A stretch of 64,000 nt of DNA from Ruicaihuangia caeni (GCF_029952955.1 NZ_JASATX010000003.1:186001-250000); one strand, 5' to 3'. Positions 18,001-26,097 are shown, counted from the first letter of the stretch. Notes: generated by a model not told the origin, from the sequence alone. Translations and numbers: made by a program.

Positions 18001-19460
18001 TGCACTGGGATGCCGAGGCTCGAGCCGTCGAGCGACGCCGTCACGTTGGCGAGCCCGCGCGGTCCCGACGTGGTGAACCCAACCGATGTCTCGCCCGAGG
18101 CGAGCGCTGACTGGGGCTGTGCCACCGAGGTGCCGCCCACGAGACCGCTCCAGCCGATTCGCAGCCCCTCGAACGCGGTGAGTTGCGCAGCCGACACGGC
18201 CCCGCCGCTGGAATCGAGCAAGAGGCTCACGGTCACGGTGGTCGTGGTCGAACCGAATTCGATGTCGGGGGCGTCGCCGCTGAGCTGCAGCCACGGCGTG
18301 TAGACGGATGCTGTCGGGGCGGCGACGCGGCCACAGGCGCCCGGGTCGCCGTTGCAGCTCCACCAGTTGAGGCTGAGGTCGGAGCCGCTGGGCGCTGCGA
18401 CTTGCACGCCAGGGCCGCCTGCCCCGACGAAACGGTTGTAGTGCGCTGTGAGCGTCGCGTCGGGCATCGCATGAACAGCCGCAGCTCCGACGGGCGAGGC
18501 GGCCGGAACGGTGTTGGCCGTGAACGTCGAGCGCTCGATCGTGAGGGCGCCGCCGCGATGCCAGACCGCCGCACCTGATCCCGGGTTGCCGCTCGTCGAG
18601 TCCACCGCGTTCTCGCTGAACGTGCTGTCGGAGATCCGCATGGTCGCCGGCGTCGCGGTCGTGCGCTGGTCGATGACGAGCGCGGCACCGCCGTTCTCGA
18701 TCTGCCGCGCGGTCGCCGAGTTGGCCGAGAAGGTCGAGCGCTCGATGATCAGCGCCTCGTTCGGGATCCCGGTCGCGCCGTAGGCGATTCCACCGCCCGC
18801 GCTGCCGTTGGAGCGGTTCTGGCTGATGACGCTGTCGCGGACCGTGAGTCTGCCCCCGATGAACTGCACGCCGCCACCCGGCGCCGTCGTCGTGTCAGGC
18901 GTCGCGGCGTTGGCGACGTTGTCACTGATCACGGAGTCCTCGATCGTGAGCACGTCGGGCTGCGCACTATTCGACCCGCCGATGATCCCAGCCCCGCCGA
19001 AATCGTCGCTGACGCCGCCCGTGATGGTGACGCGGCGCAGTGTCAGCGAGACCCCGCCCACCATGCCGGGGTCCATATCGATCACACGATCGGTTCCATT
19101 GCCCCGGATGACCACCGTGTCGCTCGCGCCCATGCCACGGATGGTGATGTCAGCGCCGGGCCGGGTGCCGGCGATGAGCGCACCATCGGGCCCGAGGTTG
19201 TAGTGACCCGCAGGGAGCACGATCTCGACCGCCCCGCCGCGGTTGTCGGCCACGCAGAGCGCGTTCCGCAGCGTGACGGGCGTGGCGGTCGTCAGCTCAG
19301 TGCTGTCGGCACAGGCACCATTGGCGTCGGCGTCCACCGTCGTCTCCACTTGGAACACGATCGCAGCGTGGGCGGCCGGCACGTGCAACTGCGCAAGCCC
19401 GGCGATGGTGACGAGCGACGCCGCAGCGGCGATGAGTCGCGTGGCCATGCGAGAGCGCAT
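15081..19460 (-). CDS. Giant secreted beta-helix / Ig-repeat surface protein
   Basis: Cell-surface protein of 1459 residues. A Sec signal peptide occupies about 1-32 (TRLIAAAASLVTIAGLAQL, cleavage after AHA). Residues about 33-75 resemble the CSLREA-type start of secreted repeat proteins, and to about 380 a right-handed parallel beta-helix is suggested by LTIEDSVISDN and LIIERSTFSAN coils. The rest is a chain of roughly ten putative Ig (He_PIG-like and Ig-like) domains of 85-90 residues with recurring SGTP..G.GG...LT..A.N..G cores. The C-terminus (LQATG, hydrophobic segment, RRRRA) looks like a sortase signal of LAxTG/LPxTG type. GGAAGG lies 6 nt before the ATG. Likely an adhesin or exopolymer-binding protein; no enzyme motif is seen. 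Confidence 0.8.
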   Translation of the reverse strand: MRSRMATRLIAAAASLVTIAGLAQLHVPAAHAAIVFQVETTVDADANGACADSTELTTATPVTLRNALCVADNRGGAVEIVLPAGHYNLGPDGALIAGTRPGADITIRGMGASDTVVIRGNGTDRVIDMDPGMVGGVSLTLRRVTITGGVSDDFGGAGIIGGSNSAQPDVLTIEDSVISDNVANAATPDTTTAPGGGVQFIGGRLTVRDSVISQNRSNGSAGGGIAYGATGIPNEALIIERSTFSANSATARQIENGGAALVIDQRTTATPATMRISDSTFSENAVDSTSGNPGSGAAVWHRGGALTIERSTFTANTVPAASPVGAAAVHAMPDATLTAHYNRFVGAGGPGVQVAAPSGSDLSLNWWSCNGDPGACGRVAAPTASVYTPWLQLSGDAPDIEFGSTTTTVTVSLLLDSSGGAVSAAQLTAFEGLRIGWSGLVGGTSVAQPQSALASGETSVGFTTSGPRGLANVTASLDGSSLGIPVHILYPPTFGIVPPLTYHVGAAPRSVTFSSSGYRSAAISATGLPENFVLTDFGNGTADISGSPRPGQGGEYPLTLRAVNASGSDEQSVTLTVTEAPAFTSSASASTAVGNAASMTVTSRGFPVPTLAIAGGTLPTGLSVSAVAGSLTISGTPAVGSGGAHSLTIESTNAHGTASQTLVLTVLEDVAVTKNPVDQQVLAGSTISFEIEHLGFPVPTVQWQVDRGTGFVDLPDAASATLTRTVGLGDDGDRFRATLTQGGRTVYSSIAALRVGEQPVFVSSPSAVATANDGSRSISIVVQSTPSATIASSSVPSWATFESTGPGTATIVATPRTGDGGVHSVELTASNGFGTVATQTLTITVNEAPELTVSGSPRIGNGVAADIRVTMTGYPAPAFSVTGPLPAGVSTVQNGDGSVSLVGTPAPGAGGEWPVTLSATNAHGSDTHPMVLVVDEAPTIDAISHAGSVREGDEVVVTADLGGFPTPVPAWSVSRDGGASWTSIAGQPDGTLKLTASSTDHGALFRVTATNVHGTATATAAPLEVRAPLAITSPDLALFEIGQGDAFTVSGSGHDYLVTIDAAPAWITVTQLGADAELRSTATAPATGTVQVRVSNGVDPAITQTLTVVAAARPAATPAGSGEGTVGGAIDLALGLSAVSGTVTVQAVGAMPPGVALQVAPAGDTVTFTGSPAAGAGGMWSFQVELTNEWGLTSIVPVTVTVFEAPSLTSAATATFTRGIRGEFVFTAAGGYGAAPRIDVSSALPAGLTFTDRRDGTAVLAGTTLDAVGDVLLTVTPANSKVVGAAQSFTLRVVDATAVPLPPAGKPLIVASLHGVPLTAAPGTALLVTGTGFAPESPITLGLYSTLVPLGSVVADRAGAFSVRVTLPASITGSHTVVAGGYAPDGSLRYLGSPITLVSQAAPTPPPGPSAGSGTDADPSGGGSLQATGADGDAYGVALGAALLTLLAGILLLMRRRRA

Positions 19461-19610
19461 GCGGGCCTTCCGGGTCGGGTGGAGCGGGGCAGTGCGAGAA
19501 ACGTGCGGGTGAAGCGAGAAACGTCGCGGCGATCTTCCGCGACAAACTCACATTGTGAATTATGCTCGCAGTTGTTCACCCGATCGCGCAATCCGACACG
19601 AAGGTTTGCC

Positions 19611-20045
19611 TTGCCCACCCTTTCGCGACGCTCCCTCCTCGCCGGCGCCGGCGCCGTCGGCGTTGCCGCCGTGGCGACCGCAGTCGTCGTCGGGGCACCA
19701 CGCAGCCCCTCGGCTTCCACGGCATCCGACCCGGCCACCGTTCCGGAGGTGCAGCGCGAACTCGTGCGCTCGCGGTTCGCGCCCCATGTCGGCGACACGT
19801 TCGTGTTCGAAGCGGAGGGGCGTTCGGCGTCTTTGGTTCTTGACGCGATCGACGATGTGGCACCGGTCGTCGAGCCCGATGACGAGCACCGGTTCAACCT
19901 GCTCTTCACCCCCGCTGGTGGCGAGCTTCCTGCCGCTGTGTATCGGGTGCGGCATCCGGATGCCGGCGACGCATGGCTGTTCGTCTCGAGCGTCGGCACT
20001 GGCGGGAGCACCCGGCACCAGGCCCTCGTGGTGAGCGCAGCATGA
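19611..20045 (+). CDS. Tat-exported small protein (DUF6916-like) preceding tail-collar genes
   Basis: Protein of 144 residues starting at TTG 19611, which has AAGG 6-9 nt upstream; longer upstream frames overlap the divergent gene. The N-terminus SRRSLLAGAGAVGVAAVATAVV is a twin-arginine signal. The mature part (RSRFAPHVGDTFVFEAEGRSA to FNLLFTPAGGELPAAVYRVRH) resembles the small beta domain often encoded beside tail-collar proteins, possibly DUF6916; that assignment is from memory of the pattern. It opens a four-gene plus-strand group with the three collar proteins and is divergent from the giant surface protein, so all five may serve one surface structure. Confidence 0.65.
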   Translation: MPTLSRRSLLAGAGAVGVAAVATAVVVGAPRSPSASTASDPATVPEVQRELVRSRFAPHVGDTFVFEAEGRSASLVLDAIDDVAPVVEPDDEHRFNLLFTPAGGELPAAVYRVRHPDAGDAWLFVSSVGTGGSTRHQALVVSAA

Positions 20046-20135
20046 GCCGTCGCGGCGATGTCGCGTGCGGTCGGCGCGCAGCGTGCAGACGCGGCCACAG
20101 CGGTTGCGCACCGGAACGACAGGAGTGAAGCATCG

Positions 20136-20642
20136 ATGCCCTATATAGGCGAGATCCGCATGTTCGGCGGTAACTTCGCGCCCGCCGGCTGGGAGCTCTG
20201 CGATGGCCGGCTCATGCCCATCTCCGAGTATGACGCCCTCTTCAGCATGATCGGAACGACCTACGGCGGCGACGGCGAGACGTGGTTCGCTCTTCCAGAC
20301 CTCGCCTCACGGTTTCCGCTGCACATGGGCCGCGGCTCCGACGGGATGGAATACGTCATCGGCGAGACCGGGGGCGTAGAGGATGTGACGCTGACGCTGA
20401 ACCAGATCCCATCCCACGGCCACACGCCGCTCGCTGCGGCGACGTCGCAGACTCGGCATCCCCAGGGCAACGTGTGGGCGAACTGGGGGGATGCGCCCTT
20501 CAGCGACCGGACGCCCTCGACCCCGATGGCGGCGAACGCGCTCGGGCCCGCAGGCGGCTCGCAGCCGCACGAGAACATGCCGCCATACCTTGCGGTGAAC
20601 TTCATCATCTCGCTGTACGGCACGTTGCCTCAACCGGGCTGA
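20136..20642 (+). CDS. Tail-collar domain protein 1 (microcystin-dependent protein-like)
   Basis: Protein of 168 residues with a phage tail collar domain at the N-terminus: GEIRMFGGNFAPAGWELCDGRLMPI, then [34 protein letters not shown]. The C-terminal half has GSQPHENMPPYLAVNFIISLYG, typical of MdpB-like proteins. The family is a trimeric receptor-binding or adhesin fold found in phage and many bacterial chromosomes. No signal peptide is visible. AGGAG lies 10 nt before ATG 20136. The longer frame from 20058 has no collar homology and is not used. Confidence 0.88.
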   Translation: MPYIGEIRMFGGNFAPAGWELCDGRLMPISEYDALFSMIGTTYGGDGETWFALPDLASRFPLHMGRGSDGMEYVIGETGGVEDVTLTLNQIPSHGHTPLAAATSQTRHPQGNVWANWGDAPFSDRTPSTPMAANALGPAGGSQPHENMPPYLAVNFIISLYGTLPQPG

Positions 20643-20695
20643 CCCGGTGCGGCGCGAGTACACCAGCCAGCACTTGACGATCGGGAGTCTCTGAC

Positions 20696-21193
20696 ATGGA
20701 CCCAACGCCCTTCCTCGGCGAGATCCGGCTGTTCGCGACCAACTTGGTGCCGAAAGGCTGGGCCGCGTGCAACGGCCAGCTCATGCCGATCAACCAGAAC
20801 CAGGCGCTCTTCTCCCTGCTCGGCACGCAGTACGGCGGCGACGGGAGAGTGAACTTCGGGCTACCTGACCTGCGCGGCCGCATTCCGTTGCACTTCGGAG
20901 CCGGGCTGGGAATCGGCGCCCGTGGCGGTGAGTCGGCGCACACGCTCACCAACGCGGAGATGCCGCAGCACTCGCACCCCGTCCGTGCCGCAGGCGTCGC
21001 GACGACGGAATCGCCGGCATCCGCGCTCTGGGCCGATCCTGGCAAACCCACGTATGGCGACACGCCCGCAGTGGGCATGAACCCCGCATCGGTTCGGAGC
21101 AGCGGCGGAAGCCAGGCGCACGAGAACCGGCCGCCGTTCCTCGCACTCGAGTACTGCATCGCGATCGCCGGCGTCTTCCCGAGCCAGAACTGA
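20696..21193 (+). CDS. Tail-collar domain protein 2
   Basis: Protein of 165 residues, a paralogue of the genes on both sides ([80 protein letters not shown]). The collar core is well conserved and the middle loop (TTESPASALWADPGKPTYGD) has diverged, which suggests that the loops carry specificity. It starts 53 bp after the first copy. Confidence 0.88.
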   Translation: MDPTPFLGEIRLFATNLVPKGWAACNGQLMPINQNQALFSLLGTQYGGDGRVNFGLPDLRGRIPLHFGAGLGIGARGGESAHTLTNAEMPQHSHPVRAAGVATTESPASALWADPGKPTYGDTPAVGMNPASVRSSGGSQAHENRPPFLALEYCIAIAGVFPSQN

Positions 21194-21238
21194 TCGTCGC
21201 GCTTCGCAGCCCCCACCGACTTGAGAGTGAGCAACTGA

Positions 21239-21766
21239 ATGGATCAGTTCGTCGGCGAGATCCGCATCGTCGCGTTCAACTTCGCACCGACGGGCTGGGC
21301 GCTGTGCGAGGGGCAGATCCTGCCGCTCAGCCAGAACACCGCGCTCTTCTCGCTGCTCGGCACGACGTACGGCGGTGACGGCAAGTCGACGTTCGCCCTG
21401 CCGAACCTCGCGGGACGGATGCCGATCGGAGCAGGCTGGGGGCAAGGCCTCTCCGCGCGCGACCCGGGTGAGCAGGGCGGCTCCGCGACGGTCACCCTGA
21501 CCATCCCCGAGCTTCCGACCCACACGCACGTCGTCGCGGGTCATGCGGGAGCGGGCAACAAGTCGACCGCGAGCGGTGCGACGTGGGCGATGCCTCGCTA
21601 TGGGCGCAGGCAGACCGATGCGTACTCGCCGACCGCCGACGGCAAGGAAATGGCGATGACGGCCCTCTCACCGAGCGGGAGCAGCCAGCCCCACAACAAC
21701 ATGCCGCCCTACCTGGCCATGAACTTCATCATCGCGCTGCAGGGCGTCTTCCCGCCCCGCCAGTGA
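21239..21766 (+). CDS. Tail-collar domain protein 3
   Basis: Third tandem paralogue, 175 residues ([80 protein letters not shown]). The three copies sit 45-53 bp apart and are probably one transcript. No other phage gene (capsid, portal, terminase, lysin) is nearby, so this is not a prophage remnant in any obvious sense. Confidence 0.88.
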   Translation: MDQFVGEIRIVAFNFAPTGWALCEGQILPLSQNTALFSLLGTTYGGDGKSTFALPNLAGRMPIGAGWGQGLSARDPGEQGGSATVTLTIPELPTHTHVVAGHAGAGNKSTASGATWAMPRYGRRQTDAYSPTADGKEMAMTALSPSGSSQPHNNMPPYLAMNFIIALQGVFPPRQ

Positions 21767-21842
21767 CGCGGCGGGCCGCTTGGCCCAATGGACGGGTGCT
21801 GCGCGCCCCCGGCGCCTCAGCGGCCCGGTAGCGTGGTGGCTC

Positions 21843-22253
21843 GTGCTGCTGACCATGCTCAAGGCCAAGATCCACCGCGCCACCGTCACGCACGCCGACC
21901 TCGACTACGTGGGGTCGGTCACCGTCGACAGTGAGCTGCTCGAGGCCTCGGGCATCCTGCCGGGCGAACTCGTGTCGATCGTGGACGTGACGAACGGTGC
22001 GCGCCTCGAGACGTACACGATCGCCGGCGAGCGAGGCAGCGGCGTGCTCGGCATCAATGGCGCGGCGGCGCATCTCGTGCACCCGGGCGACATCGTCATC
22101 CTCATCGCCTACGCGCAGATGACGCCCGCGGAAGCTCACGAGTTCGAGCCGTCGATCGTGCACGTCGATGATCAGAACCGCATCGTGCACCTCGGGGCGG
22201 ATGCCGCGTCGGCAGTCGGCATCCGCGCCCACCGCCCGCTGCACACCGACTGA
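21843..22253 (+). CDS. panD: Aspartate 1-decarboxylase
   Basis: Makes beta-alanine for pantothenate and CoA synthesis. The proenzyme self-cleaves at the Gly-Ser of DYVGSVTVD to form the pyruvoyl cofactor; that site, the LKAKIHRA N-terminus and the [22 protein letters not shown] core are all intact. GTG 21843 is chosen because TAGCGT (21829-21834) lies 8 nt upstream, giving 136 residues; the in-frame ATG at 21855 matches the usual family start and is the alternative. No panB or panC is adjacent. Confidence 0.92.
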   Translation: MLLTMLKAKIHRATVTHADLDYVGSVTVDSELLEASGILPGELVSIVDVTNGARLETYTIAGERGSGVLGINGAAAHLVHPGDIVILIAYAQMTPAEAHEFEPSIVHVDDQNRIVHLGADAASAVGIRAHRPLHTD

Positions 22254-22300
22254 GCTCGCATCAGCGCCTGCCCCCGCGCCTCGGCGCACCCTCCTCCTTC

Positions 22301-22361
22301 GCCGAGATGACACAATCCGCGCATTTTGCTGTGAAGAGCGCGCGGATCGTGTCATCTCGGC
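22301..22361. repeat. Long palindrome with CGAGATGACAC ends
   Basis: A 22-bp arm at 22301-22322 is inverted at 22340-22361 with one mismatch, around a 17-nt centre (ATTTTGCTGTGAAGAGC). The terminal CGAGATGACAC is nearly the same as the arm of the palindrome at 1578-1634, though the inner sequence differs. It sits just after panD; together with the next hairpin it fills the 236-bp gap before the convergent aldo-keto reductase gene. Confidence 0.8.
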
Positions 22362-22440
22362 GTGAGGCGGCGACACGTGCGGGAGCGGAGGGGGACGGGC
22401 GGCGACCGGCGCGGAAGAGACGGGGGCGACCAGAGCGGGA

Positions 22441-22479
22441 GAGGAGGGGCCGCGACGGGCGTGGTCGCGGCCCCTCCTC
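22441..22479. terminator. Perfect 16-bp hairpin between panD and the aldo-keto reductase gene
   Basis: GAGGAGGGGCCGCGAC pairs fully with GTCGCGGCCCCTCCTC across a 7-nt loop. It lies 10 bp beyond the minus-strand stop codon and downstream of panD, so it probably terminates both converging transcripts. Confidence 0.8.
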
Positions 22480-22489
22480 GGCGGAGGTG

Positions 22490-23542
22490 TCAGGCGTTCG
22501 AGGACTGCGCCCAGAGGTTGATGCCGCCCTCGACGGCGTACTTGTCGATCGCGGCGAGGTCATCCGCGCTGAACGGCGTCGAGTTGACCGCCGCCAGCGC
22601 ATCGTCGAGCTGCGAGGTGCGGCTCGCGCCGATGAGCACCGAGGTGACGCGCTCGTCGCGGAGCGCCCACGCGAGCGCCATGGTCGCGAGCTTCTGCCCC
22701 CTGCCCTCGGCGATCGCGTGCAGTTGCTTGATGCGCTCAAGGTTGTCGTCGATGAGCATGCCCTCGCGGAGGCTCTTGCCCTGCGTGGCCCGCGAGCCCT
22801 CGGGCACCCCGTGGAGGTACTTGTCGGTGAGCAGCCCCTGGGCGAGCGGCGAGAAGGCGATGAGACCCGCGCCCGCCTGCTCGAGCGCGTCGAGCAGGTT
22901 CGGCTGGCCCTCTTCGATCCAGCGGTTGAGCATCGAGTACGAAGGCTGGTGGATGAACAGCGGAGTGCCGAGCTCGCGCAGGATGCCGGCGATCTCCGTC
23001 GTGCGCGCTGCCGAGTACGACGAGATGCCCACGTACCGCGCCTTGCCCGATCGCACCGCGTAGTCGAGCGCCGACGCCGTCTCCTCGAGCGGAGTATCGG
23101 GGTCGAATCGGTGGCTGTAGAAGACGTCGACGTAGTCTAGCCCGAGCGAGCGAAGCGAGTTGTCCAGACTGTCGAGCACGTACTTGCGGTTGCCGCCCGT
23201 GCCGTTCGGTCCGGGGAAGAACGGGTAGCCGGCCTTGGTCGAGATGATGAGCTCGCCCCGCAGACTCGCGAAGTCCTCACGAAGGATGCGGCCCACGTTC
23301 TTCTCGGTCGAGCCCGACGGCGGACCGTAGTTGTTGGCGATGTCGAAGTGGTTGATGCCGCGGTCGAAGGCGTACTGCAGCAGTTCCCGCTGGCGGGCAA
23401 GCGGCGTGTCATCACCGAAGTTGTGCCACGTGCCCAGCGAGACCGCGGGGAACTTGAGCCCCGATCGCCCGACCCGGCGGTACTCCATGCGGTCGTAGCG
23501 GTCTTCGGCTGGCAGGTAGGCGGGATCGAGCGTCAATGCCAA
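22490..23542 (-). CDS. Aldo/keto reductase, YghZ/Gpr-like
   Basis: NADPH-dependent reductase of 350 residues close to the L-glyceraldehyde-3-phosphate reductase (YghZ/Gpr) branch: MEYRRVGRSGLKFPAVSLG, the catalytic-region FDIANNYGPPSGSTEKNVG (Asp, Tyr), ISTKAGYPFFPGPNGTGG (Lys), and FYSHRFDPDTPLEETASAL (His). The C-terminal IGASRTSQLDDALAA binds the cofactor phosphate. Start is TTG 23542 with AAGGA 7 nt upstream; ATG 17 codons later is an alternative. It lies 72 bp downstream of the KDPG aldolase gene on the same strand and may be read from that operon, where it could reduce sugar-derived aldehydes. Confidence 0.85.
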   Translation of the reverse strand: MALTLDPAYLPAEDRYDRMEYRRVGRSGLKFPAVSLGTWHNFGDDTPLARQRELLQYAFDRGINHFDIANNYGPPSGSTEKNVGRILREDFASLRGELIISTKAGYPFFPGPNGTGGNRKYVLDSLDNSLRSLGLDYVDVFYSHRFDPDTPLEETASALDYAVRSGKARYVGISSYSAARTTEIAGILRELGTPLFIHQPSYSMLNRWIEEGQPNLLDALEQAGAGLIAFSPLAQGLLTDKYLHGVPEGSRATQGKSLREGMLIDDNLERIKQLHAIAEGRGQKLATMALAWALRDERVTSVLIGASRTSQLDDALAAVNSTPFSADDLAAIDKYAVEGGINLWAQSSNA

Positions 23543-23614
23543 TTGAGGGTCCTTCGTGTCGATTCGGATGGTGGTAGAGGCTTGTGATTTGGGTTCCGGG
23601 TTCGGATGCGGTGG

Positions 23615-24298
23615 TCAGCGGTGGCCGGCATCGCCGGTTCGAGTCTGGCTCATCAATTCGGCCAGGAGCGGCAACTGCTGCGGATCGCCGAGGGCGGATC
23701 CAACGGCCACCACATCGGCGCCCGCATCGAGGTAGTGCCGCGCGTTGCCCGCCGACATTCCGCCGGTGGCGACGATGCGAATGTGCGGGAACGGCCCTCG
23801 CATTCCGCTGAACCAGCGTTCGCCCAGCGCATCCGCCGGAAAGGCCTTCATCCACGTGCGGCCGGTGCTCAGCACCCTCTGGATCTCGGATGCTGTCGCG
23901 ACACCGGGCAGGTGCGGCATCCCCCGCGCATCGCTCTCGTCGGCGACCGCCTCATCGAATCCCGGAGCCACCGTGAACGCGGCGCCGGCTTCGCCCGCGA
24001 GTCGCACCAGGTCGCTGCTGACCACTGTGCCGGCCCCCGCGATGCGGTCGAGTTCTCGAGCGCGGGCGGCGACCGCTGCGAGGGTCTCGACCGCATCCTG
24101 GCTCTGCACGGGCACCTCGACCGCACGCACGCCGAGCTCCCACGCTCGTTCTGCCAGCTCGAGGGTGCGCTCTCGCGAGTATCCGCGGAGGATCGCCATG
24201 AGCGGCGCGCCGGTGAACAGCTCGTCGAAGAATGCGCCGCTTGCGCTGTTGGGGCCGGTCTGACCGGCGGCGCGGCTCGAGTTCGGCGGGCTGCTCAT
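23615..24298 (-). CDS. eda: KDPG / 2-keto-4-hydroxyglutarate aldolase
   Basis: Class I aldolase that splits 2-keto-3-deoxy-6-phosphogluconate to pyruvate and glyceraldehyde 3-phosphate. In the 227-residue barrel the Schiff-base Lys is K151 in TWMKAFPAD, with Glu61 (AVEVPVQ) and Arg38 (ILRGY) in place; GAGTV and VATGGM complete the phosphate site. The ATG overlaps the stop of the IclR gene by ATGA, so the two are coupled. With the upstream KDG kinase it forms the last two steps of hexuronate or galactonate breakdown. The N-terminal 25 residues are extra and probably disordered. Confidence 0.88.
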   Translation of the reverse strand: MSSPPNSSRAAGQTGPNSASGAFFDELFTGAPLMAILRGYSRERTLELAERAWELGVRAVEVPVQSQDAVETLAAVAARARELDRIAGAGTVVSSDLVRLAGEAGAAFTVAPGFDEAVADESDARGMPHLPGVATASEIQRVLSTGRTWMKAFPADALGERWFSGMRGPFPHIRIVATGGMSAGNARHYLDAGADVVAVGSALGDPQQLPLLAELMSQTRTGDAGHR

Positions 24299-25077
24299 CG
24301 ATACGCCTCCTGTGGATCGGTTGTCTCCGGACCGGCGGGCCGCCAGCCGAGGTCGCGCGAGATCCCCGCTGTGGTCTCGGCGAGCAGCGGTGTCAGTCCC
24401 CTGAGCGTGCCGAGGTCGGCGCTCGCGCGCAAGGACGTGATCGACACCGCCGCGACGACGGAGTCCCCGGCGTCACGCACCGGCATGGCGACGCAGTTCG
24501 CGAAGTCCTCATACTCGGCATCGTCTTCGGCCCAACCACGCTCACGCACCGCGGCGAGCGCTCGGTCGAAGTCGGGGCGGTTGGTGATCGTCGTGGTGGT
24601 GTGGGCGGTGAACTCGTGCCCCTGCAGCATCCGCTCCACGACATCGGAGGGCTGGAAGGCGAGAATCGCCTTGCTGACGCCTGCGGTGTGCAGCACGACG
24701 CGCTGCCCGATCTGGGAGTAGAGCCGCACCATTCCCGGCTGCTCGATCTTGTCGACGTACACGATCGCATCGCCGTCTAAGGCTGCGAGATGCACGGTGT
24801 GCCGGCATTCTCGACCGAGCCGTTCGAGCGCCGGACGAGCGATCTCGCGAAGGTCGAACTGCTCGGCGGCGACGTTCGCGAGACCGGCAAGCCGGTAGCC
24901 GAGACCGTAGCGACCGTCGGCGCGGCGTCGCGTGAGCCCTGCGTCGCAGAGCGTCTGCAACGTGCGGAGCGCCGTGGATCGGTGCACGCCGAGACGCGCC
25001 GCGATCTCCGCCTGGGTGCGGGGCTCCTGCGCCACGAGCTCGAGCACCTCGGCGGCCCGTTGGATGCTCTGCGACAT
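24295..25077 (-). CDS. IclR-family regulator inside the KDG operon
   Basis: Protein of 260 residues with an N-terminal winged helix (IQRAAEVLELVAQEPRTQAEI, then LGVHRSTALRTLQTL) and an IclR effector domain (YVDKIEQPGMVRLYSQIGQRVVLHTAGVSKAILAF; AVSITSLRAS). It lies between the kinase (1-bp overlap) and aldolase (4-bp overlap) genes, so it is autoregulated if it controls the operon. A KDG- or KDPG-type ligand, as in KdgR proteins, is likely. The candidate operator lies upstream of kdgK at 26059-26097. The longer frame to 25518 overlaps the kinase gene and is not used. Confidence 0.85.
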   Translation of the reverse strand: MSQSIQRAAEVLELVAQEPRTQAEIAARLGVHRSTALRTLQTLCDAGLTRRRADGRYGLGYRLAGLANVAAEQFDLREIARPALERLGRECRHTVHLAALDGDAIVYVDKIEQPGMVRLYSQIGQRVVLHTAGVSKAILAFQPSDVVERMLQGHEFTAHTTTTITNRPDFDRALAAVRERGWAEDDAEYEDFANCVAMPVRDAGDSVVAAVSITSLRASADLGTLRGLTPLLAETTAGISRDLGWRPAGPETTDPQEAYR

Positions 25078-26042
25078 CAGCGCAGCTCCGCTCCGGAAGG
25101 CTCCGCTCCAGTCCGATCGGCTCCCTTGGGCAGACGCGCGGTCGTCGAGGGGGCGAAGTCGCGCGTGCTCCCAAGAGCTCTCGCGGCGAGTTCGTGACCG
25201 AGGTCGAGTCGCGCCGCGGCATCCGCACCCTCGAGCAGGCCTGCGAGGTAGCCCGCGGCGAACGCATCGCCCGCGCCGACGGGCTCCACAACGTCGACCG
25301 CTCGTGCGGCGACCACGGTCGACCTGGTCGCGGTCACTTCGATCGCTTCGACGCCGCCGTCTTTCACCACCAGCACGCCGCGCGGCGCGAGTCGCTGGTG
25401 CAGTTCTCCGAGCGGCCTCGGGCCCCAGACGGTTTCGGCCTCGTCGAGACCGACGAAGACGATGTCGGATGCTGCGGCGAGCTGCTCGAGCACCGGCGCT
25501 GCCTCGCGCGGGCTCCACAAGCCCGGGCGGTAGTTCACGTCGAACGACACGAGCACGCCCGAGGACTGCGCCCGCTCGATCCCCGCTTCGACGAGCTCAG
25601 CGCAGGTCTGCGAGAGCCGAGGAGTGATGCCCGTCAGGTGCAGCACTCGCGTCGACGCCCAGTCGATGCGTTCGAGCGCGGCGACGGTCATTCGCGAGGC
25701 CGCCGAACCTGCCCGGTAGTAGTGCACCTTGGTCGTGCCGTCGGGATGGGGATCCTTGAAGTACACGCCGGTCGGCGCGTGAGGCACGCGCTGCACACCG
25801 GTGACATCGACGCCGTAGTGGCGCAGTTCTTCGAGCATGCGCTCGCCGAGAGGGTCGTCACCCACGTCGCTGATCCAGGCGGCGTCGTGGCCGCGGTCGG
25901 CGAGATAGAGCGCCACCGTCGACTCGGCACCGCCGATGTTCAGCGCGAACTCGGACGCCTCGGCCAGCCGCTCACGACGGATCGGAGTGACCTGAGCCAT
26001 GGTCTCGCCGAGGCACACGACCCGGCGTCGTTCGTCGCTCAT
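25077..26042 (-). CDS. kdgK: 2-keto-3-deoxygluconate kinase (PfkB family)
   Basis: Ribokinase-fold sugar kinase of 321 residues. LNIGGAESTVALYLADRG near the N-terminus and VEPVGAGDAFAAGYLAGLL (anion hole and catalytic Asp) near the C-terminus are clear. Its linkage to an eda-type aldolase and an IclR regulator makes 2-keto-3-deoxygluconate the likely substrate. AAGGAG lies 11 nt before the ATG. First gene of the minus-strand operon kdgK-iclR-eda, preceded by a pair of inverted repeats. No uronate or galactonate dehydratase is present in the window, so the entry substrate is unknown. Confidence 0.85.
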   Translation of the reverse strand: MSDERRRVVCLGETMAQVTPIRRERLAEASEFALNIGGAESTVALYLADRGHDAAWISDVGDDPLGERMLEELRHYGVDVTGVQRVPHAPTGVYFKDPHPDGTTKVHYYRAGSAASRMTVAALERIDWASTRVLHLTGITPRLSQTCAELVEAGIERAQSSGVLVSFDVNYRPGLWSPREAAPVLEQLAAASDIVFVGLDEAETVWGPRPLGELHQRLAPRGVLVVKDGGVEAIEVTATRSTVVAARAVDVVEPVGAGDAFAAGYLAGLLEGADAAARLDLGHELAARALGSTRDFAPSTTARLPKGADRTGAEPSGAELR

Positions 26043-26058
26043 GCCACCCTCGCTCCTT

Positions 26059-26097
26059 GTTGCACCTGCCGCAACGGCGTGTTGCGTGCTGCAACAC
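26059..26097 (-). promoter_or_regulatory. Two GTTGC-GCAAC inverted repeats upstream of kdgK
   Basis: GTTGC-N7-GCAAC at 26059-26075 is followed by the perfect palindrome GTGTTGC-GTGCT-GCAACAC at 26079-26097, immediately upstream of kdgK. Paired palindromes of this size fit an IclR-family dimer or tetramer. That the IclR protein of the operon binds here is inference. Confidence 0.6.

Noticed and set aside
20136-21766. Prophage remnant
   Set aside because: Three collar-domain genes occur without integrase, capsid, portal, terminase or lysis genes; neighbours are surface and housekeeping genes.
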